Part shown: piece by piece, positions 26,402 through 37,577 of the stretch
How positions within the stretch are numbered: the first letter of the stretch is position 1
Layout: the number at the start of each line of letters is the position of its first letter
NCBI GenBank assembly: GCA_046351135.1
Contig: JAXLZA010000006.1
Location: 231,989-295,988, forward strand
DNA: 64,000 nucleotides
Direction of reading: 5' to 3'
Origin: UBA4427 sp046351135
Lineage (GTDB): Bacteria > Myxococcota_A > UBA9160 > UBA4427
The notes under the pieces: model-generated
Database searches by the model: none
Told to the model about the DNA's origin: nothing
The model's input: only the letters and a program-made list of their open reading frames with translations
Made by a program: the position numbers and the translations under genes

Positions 26402-26667
26402 GCCGCCGACCCTAGCACGGGCCACCGCCCCGCCGCGGCCCGCCGGCGCCCGGCGCTCGCGCGGACGTCGAAGATTCGCGCCGGACGGTGCGTGCGCGCG
26501 GCCTGCCGGCGCGGCGCGTGATCCCGGGCGGCGGCGACGCGCGGCGTGCGCGTGCGCTTCCGTCACGCCCATCACGCTCCTACAGATTCGGAGCGCAGGG
26601 TGCCGATACGAAGGGTGTCGCCGTCGAGGCTGGAGGGCCGATCGACGGGCGGCGGGATGTGTCCGTG

Positions 26668-27414
26668 ATGTCGCGTACGATGCCCTCCTCCCCGATCCGT
26701 CCGACCCGCTTCGCCGATCGATGGACCGCGGCCGCCGCGCGCGCGGTCGCACCGATCGTCCGCTTGACGGGCACGCTCGCGCTCCTCGCGCTGGCGGGCC
26801 TCGGCGCGGCGGAGGCTCGGGCTCTCTCGTTCCAGGCCAACTTCGTGTCCTCGACCTATCAGACCGTCGCTTCCGACACCTGGTCGAGCCTGCTCGCGCG
26901 TCATCAGGCGGGGACGACCATCCGGTCGAACGTGACGACGGGCCTCGAGAACATCTCGACGACGGTCTACGCGAACGGCGTGACGGCGAACTACAGCGTT
27001 CTGATGACGACCTCGTTCCAGGCCGCGGTCGCGGGGACCTACACGTTCCAGGTCGGCACCGACTGGGGCCGCGGCGGCGCGGCAGCCGTGCTCGACGGCA
27101 ATACCGGGGCGGTGCTCTCGGAGCGCGTGATCACGAACAACGTCTGGTGGGCCAACGACTGGAACAACGCGACCGTCTTCACGACGACCGCGACGCTGAC
27201 GGTCGGCCAGTCCGTCACCTTCGGCTGGGTCGGGTTCGAAGATTGCTGCGGTGGCTCGTCGACGATCCGGTTCTCGGTGAACGGCGGCGCCTATCAGAAT
27301 CTCAACCAGACGAATTTCCAGGGCTTCACGATGGTTCCCGAGCCGTCGTCGGCGCTGCTGATGGGCCTCGGTCTGCTGGGCCTCGCGGTCGCCGGCGGGC
27401 GCCCTCGCCGCTGA
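26668..27414 (+). CDS. PEP-CTERM protein with CCxG motif
   Basis: A protein of about 248 residues. A basic N-terminus and hydrophobic helix 'TGTLALLALAGLGAAEARA' form the signal. The body is a beta-sandwich rich in Thr, Asn and Val ('TYTFQVGTDWGRGGAAAVLD'), reminiscent of PA14/GLEYA-like ligand domains. It contains 'GFEDCCGGSSTIRFSVNGG', with the Cys-Cys pair known from one PEP-CTERM subgroup. The sorting tail starts 'VPEPSSALLMGLGLLGLAV' and ends RPRR. A start at 26680 is also possible. It is the first of three consecutive PEP-CTERM genes and faces the second. Confidence 0.8.
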   Translation: MSRTMPSSPIRPTRFADRWTAAAARAVAPIVRLTGTLALLALAGLGAAEARALSFQANFVSSTYQTVASDTWSSLLARHQAGTTIRSNVTTGLENISTTVYANGVTANYSVLMTTSFQAAVAGTYTFQVGTDWGRGGAAAVLDGNTGAVLSERVITNNVWWANDWNNATVFTTTATLTVGQSVTFGWVGFEDCCGGSSTIRFSVNGGAYQNLNQTNFQGFTMVPEPSSALLMGLGLLGLAVAGGRPRR

Positions 27415-27451
27415 GCGGCACGCGGCCGACGCGGGAGCGCGCCTGGGCCGT

Positions 27452-28447
27452 TCAGGCCGGGCGCTCGCAGCACCGCGTCCGGCCACGCGCCCTCGCGGCG
27501 AGGCCGATCCCGAGGATGCCCGCGGCAAGCGTCGCCCACGCGTCGGGCTCGGGCACCGTCGCCGCGCCGTAGAGGAACTGGCTCCCTGCGACGTCGTCGG
27601 GCTTCGGGAGCCGCGTGACCGGCGCCTTCCCGTCGAAGTCGGGATCCGCCCAGAAGCAGGCCGAACCGTCGAAGCCCGAATCGACGTAGCCGCACATCAA
27701 CGCCGTCGACACGTCGGAATGCGCGAGGCCGAGGGCGTGGCCGATTTCGTGGGCGATCAGGCCCTGGAAGTCGTTGCGATAGAGGCCGCCGCCGGGCGGG
27801 TAGAGGTCGTAGAGCTGGCCCTCGGATTGCGGCGCGACGTAGAAGGCGATGTCGCTGCGCGTGTTGAGGATGATGTCGCCCTCGAGCGTGGTGAAGCCGT
27901 TGGGCGGGGGCGCGTAGCCGACCGCGGCGGAGAAGCTGCCCTCCGGAAACGGGAAGGCGCCGATCCGCAGGTGGCCGACGACCTGTCCGGGGGCGTACGC
28001 CGCACCGAAGGGCGTGCCGTCGTCGGTACCCACGTATTGGAACTGGACGCGCGCGACGGAGGCCCAGCCGTCGAGCGCGGCCTGGATCTGGTAGAGCGCG
28101 GCGAGGCGACCGCCGACCCGGTCGAAGACGGAGGTCAGGTTCGAGGTGCCCGAGAAGCCGAGGGGCGCGACGAGGGGATCGAGCGGCGTGCCGTCGGGCA
28201 TCAGGCTCCAGGTCACGATCCCGCCCGGAGTCCCGATGACGTTGCTGCCCCATTTCGACGCTTCGTTCGGACCGAACGGCGACGGGAAGTAGCCGTAGGC
28301 GGTGACGATCGGGGCGAGCGCCGATCCCAGGGCGATCATCAGGAGGAGCGCGATCGCACCCGCGCACCAAGCCCCGCGACGGCGACCGAGCCTGCTCGAT
28401 CGACGTCGTCTCGAGACCTCACCCGAACCCGGCCGTGCATGTCCCAT
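27452..28447 (-). CDS. PEP-CTERM-anchored matrixin-like zinc metalloprotease
   Basis: A protein of 331 residues with an Arg-rich N-terminus and signal helix ('GAIALLLMIALGSALAPIV'). The catalytic domain has the extended zinc motif HEIGHALGLAH (His233, His237, His243), followed by the Met-turn 'TALMCGY' with Met251, which places it among metzincins of the matrixin type. No cysteine-switch propeptide is evident. The tail 'VPEPDAWATLAAGILGIGLA' plus an Arg-rich end is a PEP-CTERM signal. Probably a surface-located protease, perhaps acting on matrix proteins. It lies between two other PEP-CTERM genes, 41 bases from the upstream one. Confidence 0.88.
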   Translation of the reverse strand: MGHARPGSGEVSRRRRSSRLGRRRGAWCAGAIALLLMIALGSALAPIVTAYGYFPSPFGPNEASKWGSNVIGTPGGIVTWSLMPDGTPLDPLVAPLGFSGTSNLTSVFDRVGGRLAALYQIQAALDGWASVARVQFQYVGTDDGTPFGAAYAPGQVVGHLRIGAFPFPEGSFSAAVGYAPPPNGFTTLEGDIILNTRSDIAFYVAPQSEGQLYDLYPPGGGLYRNDFQGLIAHEIGHALGLAHSDVSTALMCGYVDSGFDGSACFWADPDFDGKAPVTRLPKPDDVAGSQFLYGAATVPEPDAWATLAAGILGIGLAARARGRTRCCERPA

Positions 28448-28488
28448 CGCGATTCCGCAGCGCCGCTCGCGTGACGCCTCGACTCCGC

Positions 28489-29226
28489 CTAACGGCGGCG
28501 GAGGGCGAGGGCCGAAAGGCCGAGACCGAGGAGCAGGGCCGTGCCCGGCTCCGGAACCGGCTGGACGTCGAAGACGCTCGTGAACGAGGCCGAGTCGCCG
28601 GGGGTCAGGCTGAAGCGCAGCGTGAGCCCGATCGTCGTCGTCGTCGCCACCGCGATCGACTCCTGGACCGGGATCCCGAAGGACGTGCTGCCGAGGGAGA
28701 CGCTGCCGACGCCCGAGACGGAGGTCGGATTGTCGAAGAGCGTCCTCACCGTCGCCCCGTCGATCTGCGCGTCATAGATCGCCGTCGTTCCGGAGTTGGC
28801 GAGGGTCACGCCGTTGAAGTTGTTGTCGGTCGCACCGCCCTGGACCGAGCCGCGGATCAGGCTCGGCGGGCCGAAGCTGATGCCGGTCGGGAGCAGCACC
28901 GAGACGACGAAGGTCTGGGTGGCGGCGGTGTTGTTCGTGACGGAGAAGATGTTGGTGATCGACGGATCGGGATCGACCTGCAGGCTCCAGCTGTCGAGGG
29001 TCCAGCCGCCGAGAGGAGTCCAGTTCGTGCCCGAGCAGCTGAGCTGGCCCTGGGCCCCCGCGCCACCGCAGCCGAGGTAGGCGTCCTGGTCCGTCATCGT
29101 GACGAAGGATGAGTCGTTGCCCGCGTAGCCGACGGTGATCGAGAACGCGTCGGCGTCGGGGGCGGCCAGCAGAAGGGCCGAGGCGAGGGCGAATCCGAAT
29201 CCGGTCGAGCGCAGCATGAGCGGCAT
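28489..29226 (-). CDS. PEP-CTERM protein of unknown function
   Basis: A protein of 245 residues with a signal peptide ('ALASALLLAAPDADAFS'), a Thr/Asn/Gly/Val-rich beta body with a Cys pair ('LGCGGAGAQGQLSCSG'), and a sorting tail 'VPEPGTALLLGLGLSALALR' ending in RR. The pattern 'NNTAATQTFVVSVLLPTGIS' resembles secreted proteins that carry extracellular beta-sandwich repeats. The body is not recognised. The start has GGGAG upstream; a second ATG three codons later is possible. Same strand as, and just upstream of, the metalloprotease gene. Confidence 0.82.
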   Translation of the reverse strand: MPLMLRSTGFGFALASALLLAAPDADAFSITVGYAGNDSSFVTMTDQDAYLGCGGAGAQGQLSCSGTNWTPLGGWTLDSWSLQVDPDPSITNIFSVTNNTAATQTFVVSVLLPTGISFGPPSLIRGSVQGGATDNNFNGVTLANSGTTAIYDAQIDGATVRTLFDNPTSVSGVGSVSLGSTSFGIPVQESIAVATTTTIGLTLRFSLTPGDSASFTSVFDVQPVPEPGTALLLGLGLSALALRRR

Positions 29227-29305
29227 GGTGATGGAGCTCCCTTCCCAGAGGCTCCGACACTATCTCATGACCGATCTCGAAAGTGGCAAGAATTCTCGAC
29301 GGTTT

Positions 29306-29331
29306 GGTAAAAAAATCCGTCGAAGGATTGG
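29306..29331 (-). terminator. Likely intrinsic terminator of the ATP synthase operon
   Basis: Read on the minus strand after atpC, a short hairpin AATCC-TTCGAC-GGATT is followed at once by a run of T (seven in all). The stem is only five pairs, but the T tract is rare in this GC-rich DNA. A second palindrome (TCGACGG/CCGTCGA, 29296-29323) overlaps it. Confidence 0.5.
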
Positions 29332-29383
29332 CCCGGCGTCCCGCGGGATGCTCTCAGCGCCGGGGATGGCTAGCAGCCGAAGC

Positions 29384-29794
29384 TCAGAGACCGGCGACCT
29401 CGACCTCGAGCTCGGCCTTGGCGACCGCCTCGGCGAGGCGAAGGCGCTCGCCCGCGTTCTCCGCCGTATCGGCGAGGGCAGCGAGCTGGCGCGCCGCCTC
29501 GGCCCGGCGGCCCTCGGCGGCGTTCCGGTCGATCTCGCTTCCCCGCGCACAGCCGTCGACGAGCACCACGACCTTCTGGCCGTCGACCTCGGCGAAGCCG
29601 CTCGAGATCGCCGCCCACTCGCTCGAGCCCCCGTCCCGCACGATCTGCATCGGGCCGCGCACGAGGGGCGTCAGGAAGCGCTCGTGGCTCTCGAGCACGC
29701 CGAAACGCCCGGCCTCGCCCGGCAGCACGACCTGCTGGACGGCTTCGGAGAAGGCTTCCCCTTCCGGTGTCACGACGACGAGCTCGAGCGCCAT
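29384..29794 (-). CDS. atpC: F1 ATP synthase epsilon subunit
   Basis: A protein of 136 residues with the N-terminal beta-sandwich ('LELVVVTPEGEAFSEAVQQV', 'LPGEAGRFGVLESHERFL') and the two-helix C-terminal domain, rich in Ala and Arg. Epsilon links the c-ring to gamma and can inhibit ATP hydrolysis. It is the last gene of the F1/stator operon, 33 bases after atpD, and is followed by a hairpin with a T tract. Size and motifs are normal. Confidence 0.95.
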   Translation of the reverse strand: MALELVVVTPEGEAFSEAVQQVVLPGEAGRFGVLESHERFLTPLVRGPMQIVRDGGSSEWAAISSGFAEVDGQKVVVLVDGCARGSEIDRNAAEGRRAEAARQLAALADTAENAGERLRLAEAVAKAELEVEVAGL

Positions 29795-29827
29795 GGATCT
29801 TCGTCTCCTGTCCGTTTCCCTGCGCGG

Positions 29828-31249
<1,422 letters not shown>

Positions 31250-31358
31250 GCTCTTGACTCCTTGATGCCTTGCTTCGTTCCCGGCCCTTCGTCTGGCCGG
31301 TTCGTTCTGCGGTGCCCGTCCGGTCCGGCTCGCGGCCGGCTCGGGTCCGGTCGAGCGG

Positions 31359-32237
31359 TTAGTCGAGGGCCTGGGCGCCGGTCACGATCTCGACGAGCTC
31401 GCGGGTGATCGCGGCCTGGCGAGCGCGGTTGTACTGGAGCGTCAGCTTCTCGATCAGGTCCTGGGTGTTCTTGGTCGCGGCTTCCATCGCCGTCATGCGC
31501 GCGGCGTGCTCGCCGGCCTGGTTCTCGAGCAGCGCGCGGAAGATCTCGACCTCGACGGCCTTCGGCACGAGCGCCGCGAGCAGGGCCGCAGGATCGGGCT
31601 CGATCTCGAAGGGCAGCGCCTGCCCCTCGTCGACCGCGACGAGCCCGGCCTTCGGCGGCGTGAAGGGCAGCAGCGACTTGACGACGGGCGTCTGGGTCAG
31701 CGTCGAGACGAACTGGCTGTAGACGAGCACGACCTCGTCGACCTCGCCCGCCTCGTAGCGCCGCGCGAGCTCGCGTCCGACGTCGGCCGCCTTGTCGTAG
31801 CGGACGTCGCCGCCGATCGGCGACTCGAAGGAGATCTGGCTCGCGCGCCGGCGCTTGAAGAAGTCGATCGCCTTCTTCCCGAGGAGCGTCAGGCCGATCC
31901 GCTGGAACTCGCCGGAGCGGCTCTTGATCACCGCCTCCGCCGCCTTCACGACATTCGAGTTGAAGCCGCCCGCGAGACCGCGATCGGAGGTCACGACCAC
32001 GAGCTCGAGCGTCCGACGCTCCGGATGCACCGCGAGCAGCGGATGCGTCTCGTCGAGGGGGGTCTTCGAGACCTCCTCGAGCGTCGCGCGCATGCGCGTC
32101 GCATACGGGCGCGCGCTACCGATCGCGTCCTGCGCGCGGCGCAGCTTCGCCGCCGCCACCATCTTCATGGCGGAGGTGATCTTCTGCGTCGACTTGACGG
32201 TCGTGATGCGACGCTTGATGTCCCGGAGATTCGCCAC
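31359..32237 (-). CDS. atpG: F1 ATP synthase gamma subunit
   Basis: The central rotor shaft, 292 residues. N-terminal helix 'LRDIKRRITTVKSTQKITSA MKMVA' is the family signature and the C-terminal helix 'LIEKLTLQYNRARQAAITRE LVEI' completes the coiled coil. 'DRGLAGGFNSNV' lies in the Rossmann-like middle domain. It follows atpA by 27 bases; atpD follows after about 110 bases. Confidence 0.97.
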   Translation of the reverse strand: MANLRDIKRRITTVKSTQKITSAMKMVAAAKLRRAQDAIGSARPYATRMRATLEEVSKTPLDETHPLLAVHPERRTLELVVVTSDRGLAGGFNSNVVKAAEAVIKSRSGEFQRIGLTLLGKKAIDFFKRRRASQISFESPIGGDVRYDKAADVGRELARRYEAGEVDEVVLVYSQFVSTLTQTPVVKSLLPFTPPKAGLVAVDEGQALPFEIEPDPAALLAALVPKAVEVEIFRALLENQAGEHAARMTAMEAATKNTQDLIEKLTLQYNRARQAAITRELVEIVTGAQALD

Positions 32238-32264
32238 TTGCGCTGCCCCTCAACCCGTCCCTGA

Positions 32265-33827
<1,563 letters not shown>

Positions 33828-33897
33828 CGATCGGGATCCCTTCTCTTCGGGCCGCTGTTTCAGGCCTCTTGGATGCAGGCCACTGCTTCAGGGTGGT

Positions 33898-34440
33898 TCA
33901 GGAGTGGGTCAGGTTGGCGCGCAGCTGGGAGAGCTGCGTCCGCAGGCTGCCGTCGAACACGAGGTCGCCGACCTTGGCGATCGCCCCGCCGATCAGGCTC
34001 GGGTCGACCTCGATCTGGAGCTTGACTTCGCGGCCGGTGCGGTCGGAGAGCGCGCGGCGCAGGCGATCCTTGCGGCGATCGTCGAGGGGGCTCGCGACCT
34101 TCACCTCCGCCGTCAGCATGCCTTCGGCCTGGTCCGCGAGCGCATCGTAGGCGAGGGCGATGGCCTCGAACTGGATCAGTCGGCGCTGGTCGACCAGGAA
34201 GCCCAGGAAGTTCTGGACCAGCGGCCCCACGTTCTCACGCACGGCGAGCGCCTTGAGCGCCGCCTTGCGCTCGGCGGCGGGATGCATCGGCGTCAACAGC
34301 GCGGCCGAGACCTCGCGGCTGGCGGCGAAGATGGCGCGGAGGCGCGCGAGCTCCGCGCGGACCTCGCGATGGCGCCGGTCGTCCTGGGCGAGGCCGAAGA
34401 GGGCCTTCGCATAACGCTGTGCCGCACCACCGGCCTTCAT
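33898..34440 (-). CDS. atpH: F1 ATP synthase delta subunit
   Basis: A stator protein of 180 residues that joins the b/b' dimer to the top of F1. The N-terminal helical bundle begins 'AAQRYAKALFGLAQD', and the C-terminal part has 'DRTGREVKLQIEVDPSLIGG' and 'VFDGSLRTQLSQLRANL', the usual ending. Its start overlaps the stop of atpF by four bases (ATGA), so translation is coupled. Confidence 0.95.
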   Translation of the reverse strand: MKAGGAAQRYAKALFGLAQDDRRHREVRAELARLRAIFAASREVSAALLTPMHPAAERKAALKALAVRENVGPLVQNFLGFLVDQRRLIQFEAIALAYDALADQAEGMLTAEVKVASPLDDRRKDRLRRALSDRTGREVKLQIEVDPSLIGGAIAKVGDLVFDGSLRTQLSQLRANLTHS

Positions 34441-35090
34441 CGCCCGATCCCTCCCGCGGAGCCGGGCTCCACGCGCGTGATGAACTCGTCCATCAGCCGA
34501 TCGCGGTCGGCATCGTTGACGCCGGTCTCGAGCTTGCGGCTCGCGAGCTCGAGGGCGAGATCGGCGGCCTCCTCGCGGAGCTTCGACTGCGCGCGGCGCA
34601 GCTCCTGGTCGACGGCCGCCTGGGCGTCGCGCCGGATGCGGTCGGCGGTGGCGCGCGCCTCGGCGAGGATGCGGAGCGCCTCCTCTTCGGCGCGGCGGCT
34701 CGAGGCCTCGCGGATCGAGTCGAGCTCGGCGGAGAGGTCGACGAGCTTGCGCTGGAGCTCGGAGTTGCGGTGCTCCGCCTGGGCCAGCAGATCCGCGGCC
34801 TGGGAGAGCTGGCTCTGGATGCCCTGGCGACGCGAGGCGAAGAAGTCGGCGACGGGCTTGCGACCGAAGTAGACGAGCAGCACGAGGATCACGACGAGGT
34901 TGAAGGCCTGCCAGCCGGTCTCGCGCAGGATCTCGGCCTGCGACTTGTGCTCGCCGCCCGAGGCCTGGGCGACGCCGGCGACGACGCCCGCGAAGAGGAC
35001 GACCAACAGGGCCACGGCGAGCGTGCGAAGGGCAAGGGCCGCGAGCGCGGCGAACGGACGACGGGGAGCGGTGGGCTTCGGCTGCGTCAT
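34437..35090 (-). CDS. atpF: F0 ATP synthase b subunit
   Basis: A stator stalk subunit of 217 residues. It has a cleavable-looking hydrophobic N-terminus ('LAVALLVVLFAGVVAGVAQA'), then the true membrane anchor 'FNLVVILVLLVYFGRKPVAD', then a long charged coiled coil ending near 'LASRKLETGVNDADRDRLMD'. The double hydrophobic start is known in deltaproteobacterial b subunits. It overlaps atpF' upstream and atpH downstream by four bases each. Confidence 0.92.
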   Translation of the reverse strand: MTQPKPTAPRRPFAALAALALRTLAVALLVVLFAGVVAGVAQASGGEHKSQAEILRETGWQAFNLVVILVLLVYFGRKPVADFFASRRQGIQSQLSQAADLLAQAEHRNSELQRKLVDLSAELDSIREASSRRAEEEALRILAEARATADRIRRDAQAAVDQELRRAQSKLREEAADLALELASRKLETGVNDADRDRLMDEFITRVEPGSAGGIGR

Positions 35091-35695
35091 GACAGCGCCC
35101 GCCCGAGCACCTGCTCCGCCGCGGCGCGCGCGAGATCCTCGGCGCTCGACCGCAGGCTGGCGCGGGCGCTCTCGAGGGAGCGGGCGAGCTCGGACCGCGC
35201 GGCCTCGAGCTGGGCCTCGGCCTCGAGCTTGGCCTGCGACGTCAGCGCGCTCTGCTCTTCACGGGCGCGGCCGATCTCGACCTGCCGCGCCGCCTCGGCC
35301 TCGCCGCGCACCTCGCGGACCGCCGATTCGTAGCGCTCGAGGATGGAGTCGGCTTCGCGCTGCAGATGCTCCGAACGGGCACGCGCGCCCTGGATGCGCT
35401 CGGCGCGAGCATCGAGGGCGCGGAAGATCGGCTGGAAGATCAACGCGTTCAGCGGAATCACGAGCAGCGCGAACGCGATCAGCATGACCCACAGCGCGCC
35501 GAGGCCGGACTCGTCTTCGATCAGGCCGGGCTTGATGAGATCGAAGAGCGCGTAGTCGGGGATCAGCTCGAGCGACTCCGACGCGAGCGCGGCGAGCGGC
35601 CAGCCCGTCACCGTCACCGCAGTCAGGGCCGCGAGCCCGAGGCCCGCGCTCCGCAACAGGCTCGTTCGTCCAGGATGCAGCCGGGCGGACGACAT
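35087..35695 (-). CDS. atpF': F0 ATP synthase b' subunit
   Basis: The second, diverged b-type stalk subunit, about 202 residues. N-terminal hydrophobic segment 'SAGLGLAALTAVTVTGWPLA' resembles a signal peptide, and the anchor is 'LGALWVMLIAFALLVIPLNA'. A conserved 'LIFQPIFRALDARAERIQGA' leads into the coiled coil. A b/b' pair means a heterodimeric stalk. The ATG at 35695 was chosen because nothing upstream in frame resembles the family. First gene of the F1/stator operon. Confidence 0.88.
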   Translation of the reverse strand: MSSARLHPGRTSLLRSAGLGLAALTAVTVTGWPLAALASESLELIPDYALFDLIKPGLIEDESGLGALWVMLIAFALLVIPLNALIFQPIFRALDARAERIQGARARSEHLQREADSILERYESAVREVRGEAEAARQVEIGRAREEQSALTSQAKLEAEAQLEAARSELARSLESARASLRSSAEDLARAAAEQVLGRALS

Positions 35696-36061
35696 CCCGC
35701 TGGCTTGCACCGTTTCGTTTCGCAGAGAGCTGTATCGCAAAGAGTCGCTCCGAGGGCCTGCAACACCCGTCGCATCACGTTCGAGCCGGCTCCAGCCCCC
35801 CTTCGGCCCTCGCCGACCGGAGCTCCCCTGCACGCTCACCGCGCAGTCGCACGTCACCGCAAATCCGCCCGCGCGCGAGCCGGAACGGCCCGGGATCACC
35901 GGCTCGATCTCCGCATGCGATCCGGACGGCACCGACCCGGGGACCGGGGGGCTCAGAGCGGCAGCTGGCGCCAGCGGGTGGGTACCACGAATCGCCCGAC
36001 ATTCCACCTGGGCGAGCCCCGGGTGCAACGTTTTGTTGACCGAATCCGACGGCGCTGCGAC
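35696..36061. promoter_or_regulatory. Upstream region of the F1 ATP synthase operon
   Basis: No gene is supported in these 366 bases, although one frame is open through most of them. A sigma70-like pair can be read on the minus strand: TTGCAC (36028-36023), 16-base spacer, TGGAAT (36006-36001). It lies about 300 bases upstream of atpF'. The match is moderate and the long leader would be unusual, so treat it as tentative. Confidence 0.3.
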
Positions 36062-36523
36062 CTAGCTCTGCGCGGCGGTCGGATCGTCGTCCGCCTCACC
36101 CGCGCGCTCGGCGCCGACCAGGGCCCGACCGTTCCAGATCGCGGACTCGTCGAACGCGACGATCGGCGCGCGGAGATCGCCGTCGAGGCGGGCGCCCGGC
36201 GCCAGCCGAGCGCGGGTCCGGACGACGACGGGGCCGACGATCTCTCCGGCGTTCTCGAGCGACTCGCACTCGACGCGCCCCTCGATCCGGCCCTTTTCGC
36301 CCACGATCAGATCACCGGCTCCGCGCAGGCTTCCGCGGACGCTGCCTTCGATGCGGGTCGGGCCGGTGATCGCGACCTGGCCCTCGAATGCGCCTCCGGC
36401 GGGCACGAGGACGTCGTCCGCGGCCAGGGGAAGGTCGCCGCGGCCGGCAATGTTCTCCTCGGCCGGGGGGAGGGCAGGGTCGACGGAGTCGAGCTCCATC
36501 GCGTCGGAATCGGCTGCGCTCAT
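36062..36523 (-). CDS. Bactofilin (polymer-forming cytoskeletal protein)
   Basis: A protein of 153 residues with the right-handed beta-helix core of bactofilins: 'FEGQVAITGPTRIEGSVRGS', 'GDLIVGEKGRIEGRVECESL', 'NAGEIVGPVVVRTRARLAPG' and 'ARLDGDLRAPIVAFDE', flanked by disordered acidic tails. Bactofilins polymerise without nucleotide. In Myxococcus, BacM/N/O work with ParABS in chromosome positioning, which fits its place just downstream of parA-parB. The gap to parB is about 95 bases. Confidence 0.92.
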   Translation of the reverse strand: MSAADSDAMELDSVDPALPPAEENIAGRGDLPLAADDVLVPAGGAFEGQVAITGPTRIEGSVRGSLRGAGDLIVGEKGRIEGRVECESLENAGEIVGPVVVRTRARLAPGARLDGDLRAPIVAFDESAIWNGRALVGAERAGEADDDPTAAQS

Positions 36524-36617
36524 GGGCAGGGACTGCTCCTGATTTCGGATCGAGCCCCGCTTCGGGCGGGAGCCCGGCTCGGGGACCCGGTGGGTCCGAT
36601 GAGGCGACTTCGACGGC

Positions 36618-37577
36618 TCAGGCGAGACCGAGCAGCAGGTTGCCGATCCGCTCGAGATCCTCGAGGTCGAAGTAGCGGATTTCGAGGCTTCCGCCGCCGC
36701 TCGCGGCGGGGTGGAGCTCGACGCGGGTCTGGAGACGGCGCTCCAGACGCTCGACGTAGGCGCGCGTGTCGGGGTCGAGTGCAGCGCGGGGGGTCCCGGT
36801 GCCGGCCGCCGCCGAACGCTTCGGTCCCTTGGCCTTCTTGTCGAGAGGGTCTATTTCACCACGAACGAGGGCGCGGGCAGCCTCTTCCGTCCCGCGCACC
36901 GTGAGGCCTTCGCTCAGGATCCGCTCGCGCAAGGCCTCGCGCGCCTCGATGTCGTGGACCTGAAGCAGGGCCTTCGCGTGGCCCATGCTGAGCCGCCCGG
37001 CTTCGACGTCGGCCTGGATCGTGCGGGACAGGTCGAGCAGGCGGATGTGGTTCGCGATGGACGAGCGGTCCATCGAGACCTTTCGACCGATCTCCTCCTG
37101 AGTATGGCCGGCCCGGGCGAGGGCCTGATAGGCGAGACCGAGCTCGATCGGGTTGAGGTCCTGACGCTGGACGTTCTCGACGATCGCGAGCTCGAGGCGA
37201 TCCGCCGGATCGACGTCGAGCACGACGGCCGGCACGCTGCGCCGCCCTGCCAGCTGGCTCGCGCGGAAGCGCCGCTCCCCCATGACGAGCTCGTAGCGGC
37301 TCCCCGCCTGCCGCACGACGACGGGCTGCAACACACCATGCTGCCGGATCGAGTCCGCCAGCTGCTGCAGCGCGGCGGGCTCGAACTCCCGGCGCGGCTG
37401 GTCCGGATTCGGATCGATGCGGGCGACCTCGATCTCGAGCACACCGGCGGTCGGCGAAGCCGACGGCGTCGGCGCTCCGACGAAGCCGACGCTCGGCGGT
37501 GTGGGCGCGGCCGCCGGAGTCGGGCTGGAGATCAGGGCGCCGAGGCCCCGACCGAGTGCATTGCGGCGCGGATTCAT
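36618..37577 (-). CDS. parB: Chromosome-partitioning protein ParB
   Basis: A CTPase clamp protein of 319 residues. The N-terminus 'NALGRGLGALI' is typical for chromosomal ParB. The ParB/Srx domain has 'QPRREFEPAALQQLADSIRQ HGVLQPVVVR' and 'YELVMGERRFRAS'. The HTH follows ('HTQEEIGRKVSMDRSSIANHIRL'), then 'LSMGHAKALL' and a C-terminal dimerisation segment. It overlaps parA by four bases (ATGA). It would bind the parS-like sites at 39265-39381. Confidence 0.97.
   Translation of the reverse strand: MNPRRNALGRGLGALISSPTPAAAPTPPSVGFVGAPTPSASPTAGVLEIEVARIDPNPDQPRREFEPAALQQLADSIRQHGVLQPVVVRQAGSRYELVMGERRFRASQLAGRRSVPAVVLDVDPADRLELAIVENVQRQDLNPIELGLAYQALARAGHTQEEIGRKVSMDRSSIANHIRLLDLSRTIQADVEAGRLSMGHAKALLQVHDIEAREALRERILSEGLTVRGTEEAARALVRGEIDPLDKKAKGPKRSAAAGTGTPRAALDPDTRAYVERLERRLQTRVELHPAASGGGSLEIRYFDLEDLERIGNLLLGLA

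Noticed and set aside
29281..29300. TGGCAAGAATTCTCGA as a sigma54 promoter for the PEP-CTERM genes
   Set aside because: The -12 half lacks the required GC in TTGCA and the orientation is opposite to the adjacent gene.
29296..29323. Palindrome TCGACGG/CCGTCGA as the main terminator stem for the atp operon
   Set aside because: Its T run lies in the loop, so it does not fit an intrinsic terminator; the overlapping smaller hairpin followed by T's fits better.
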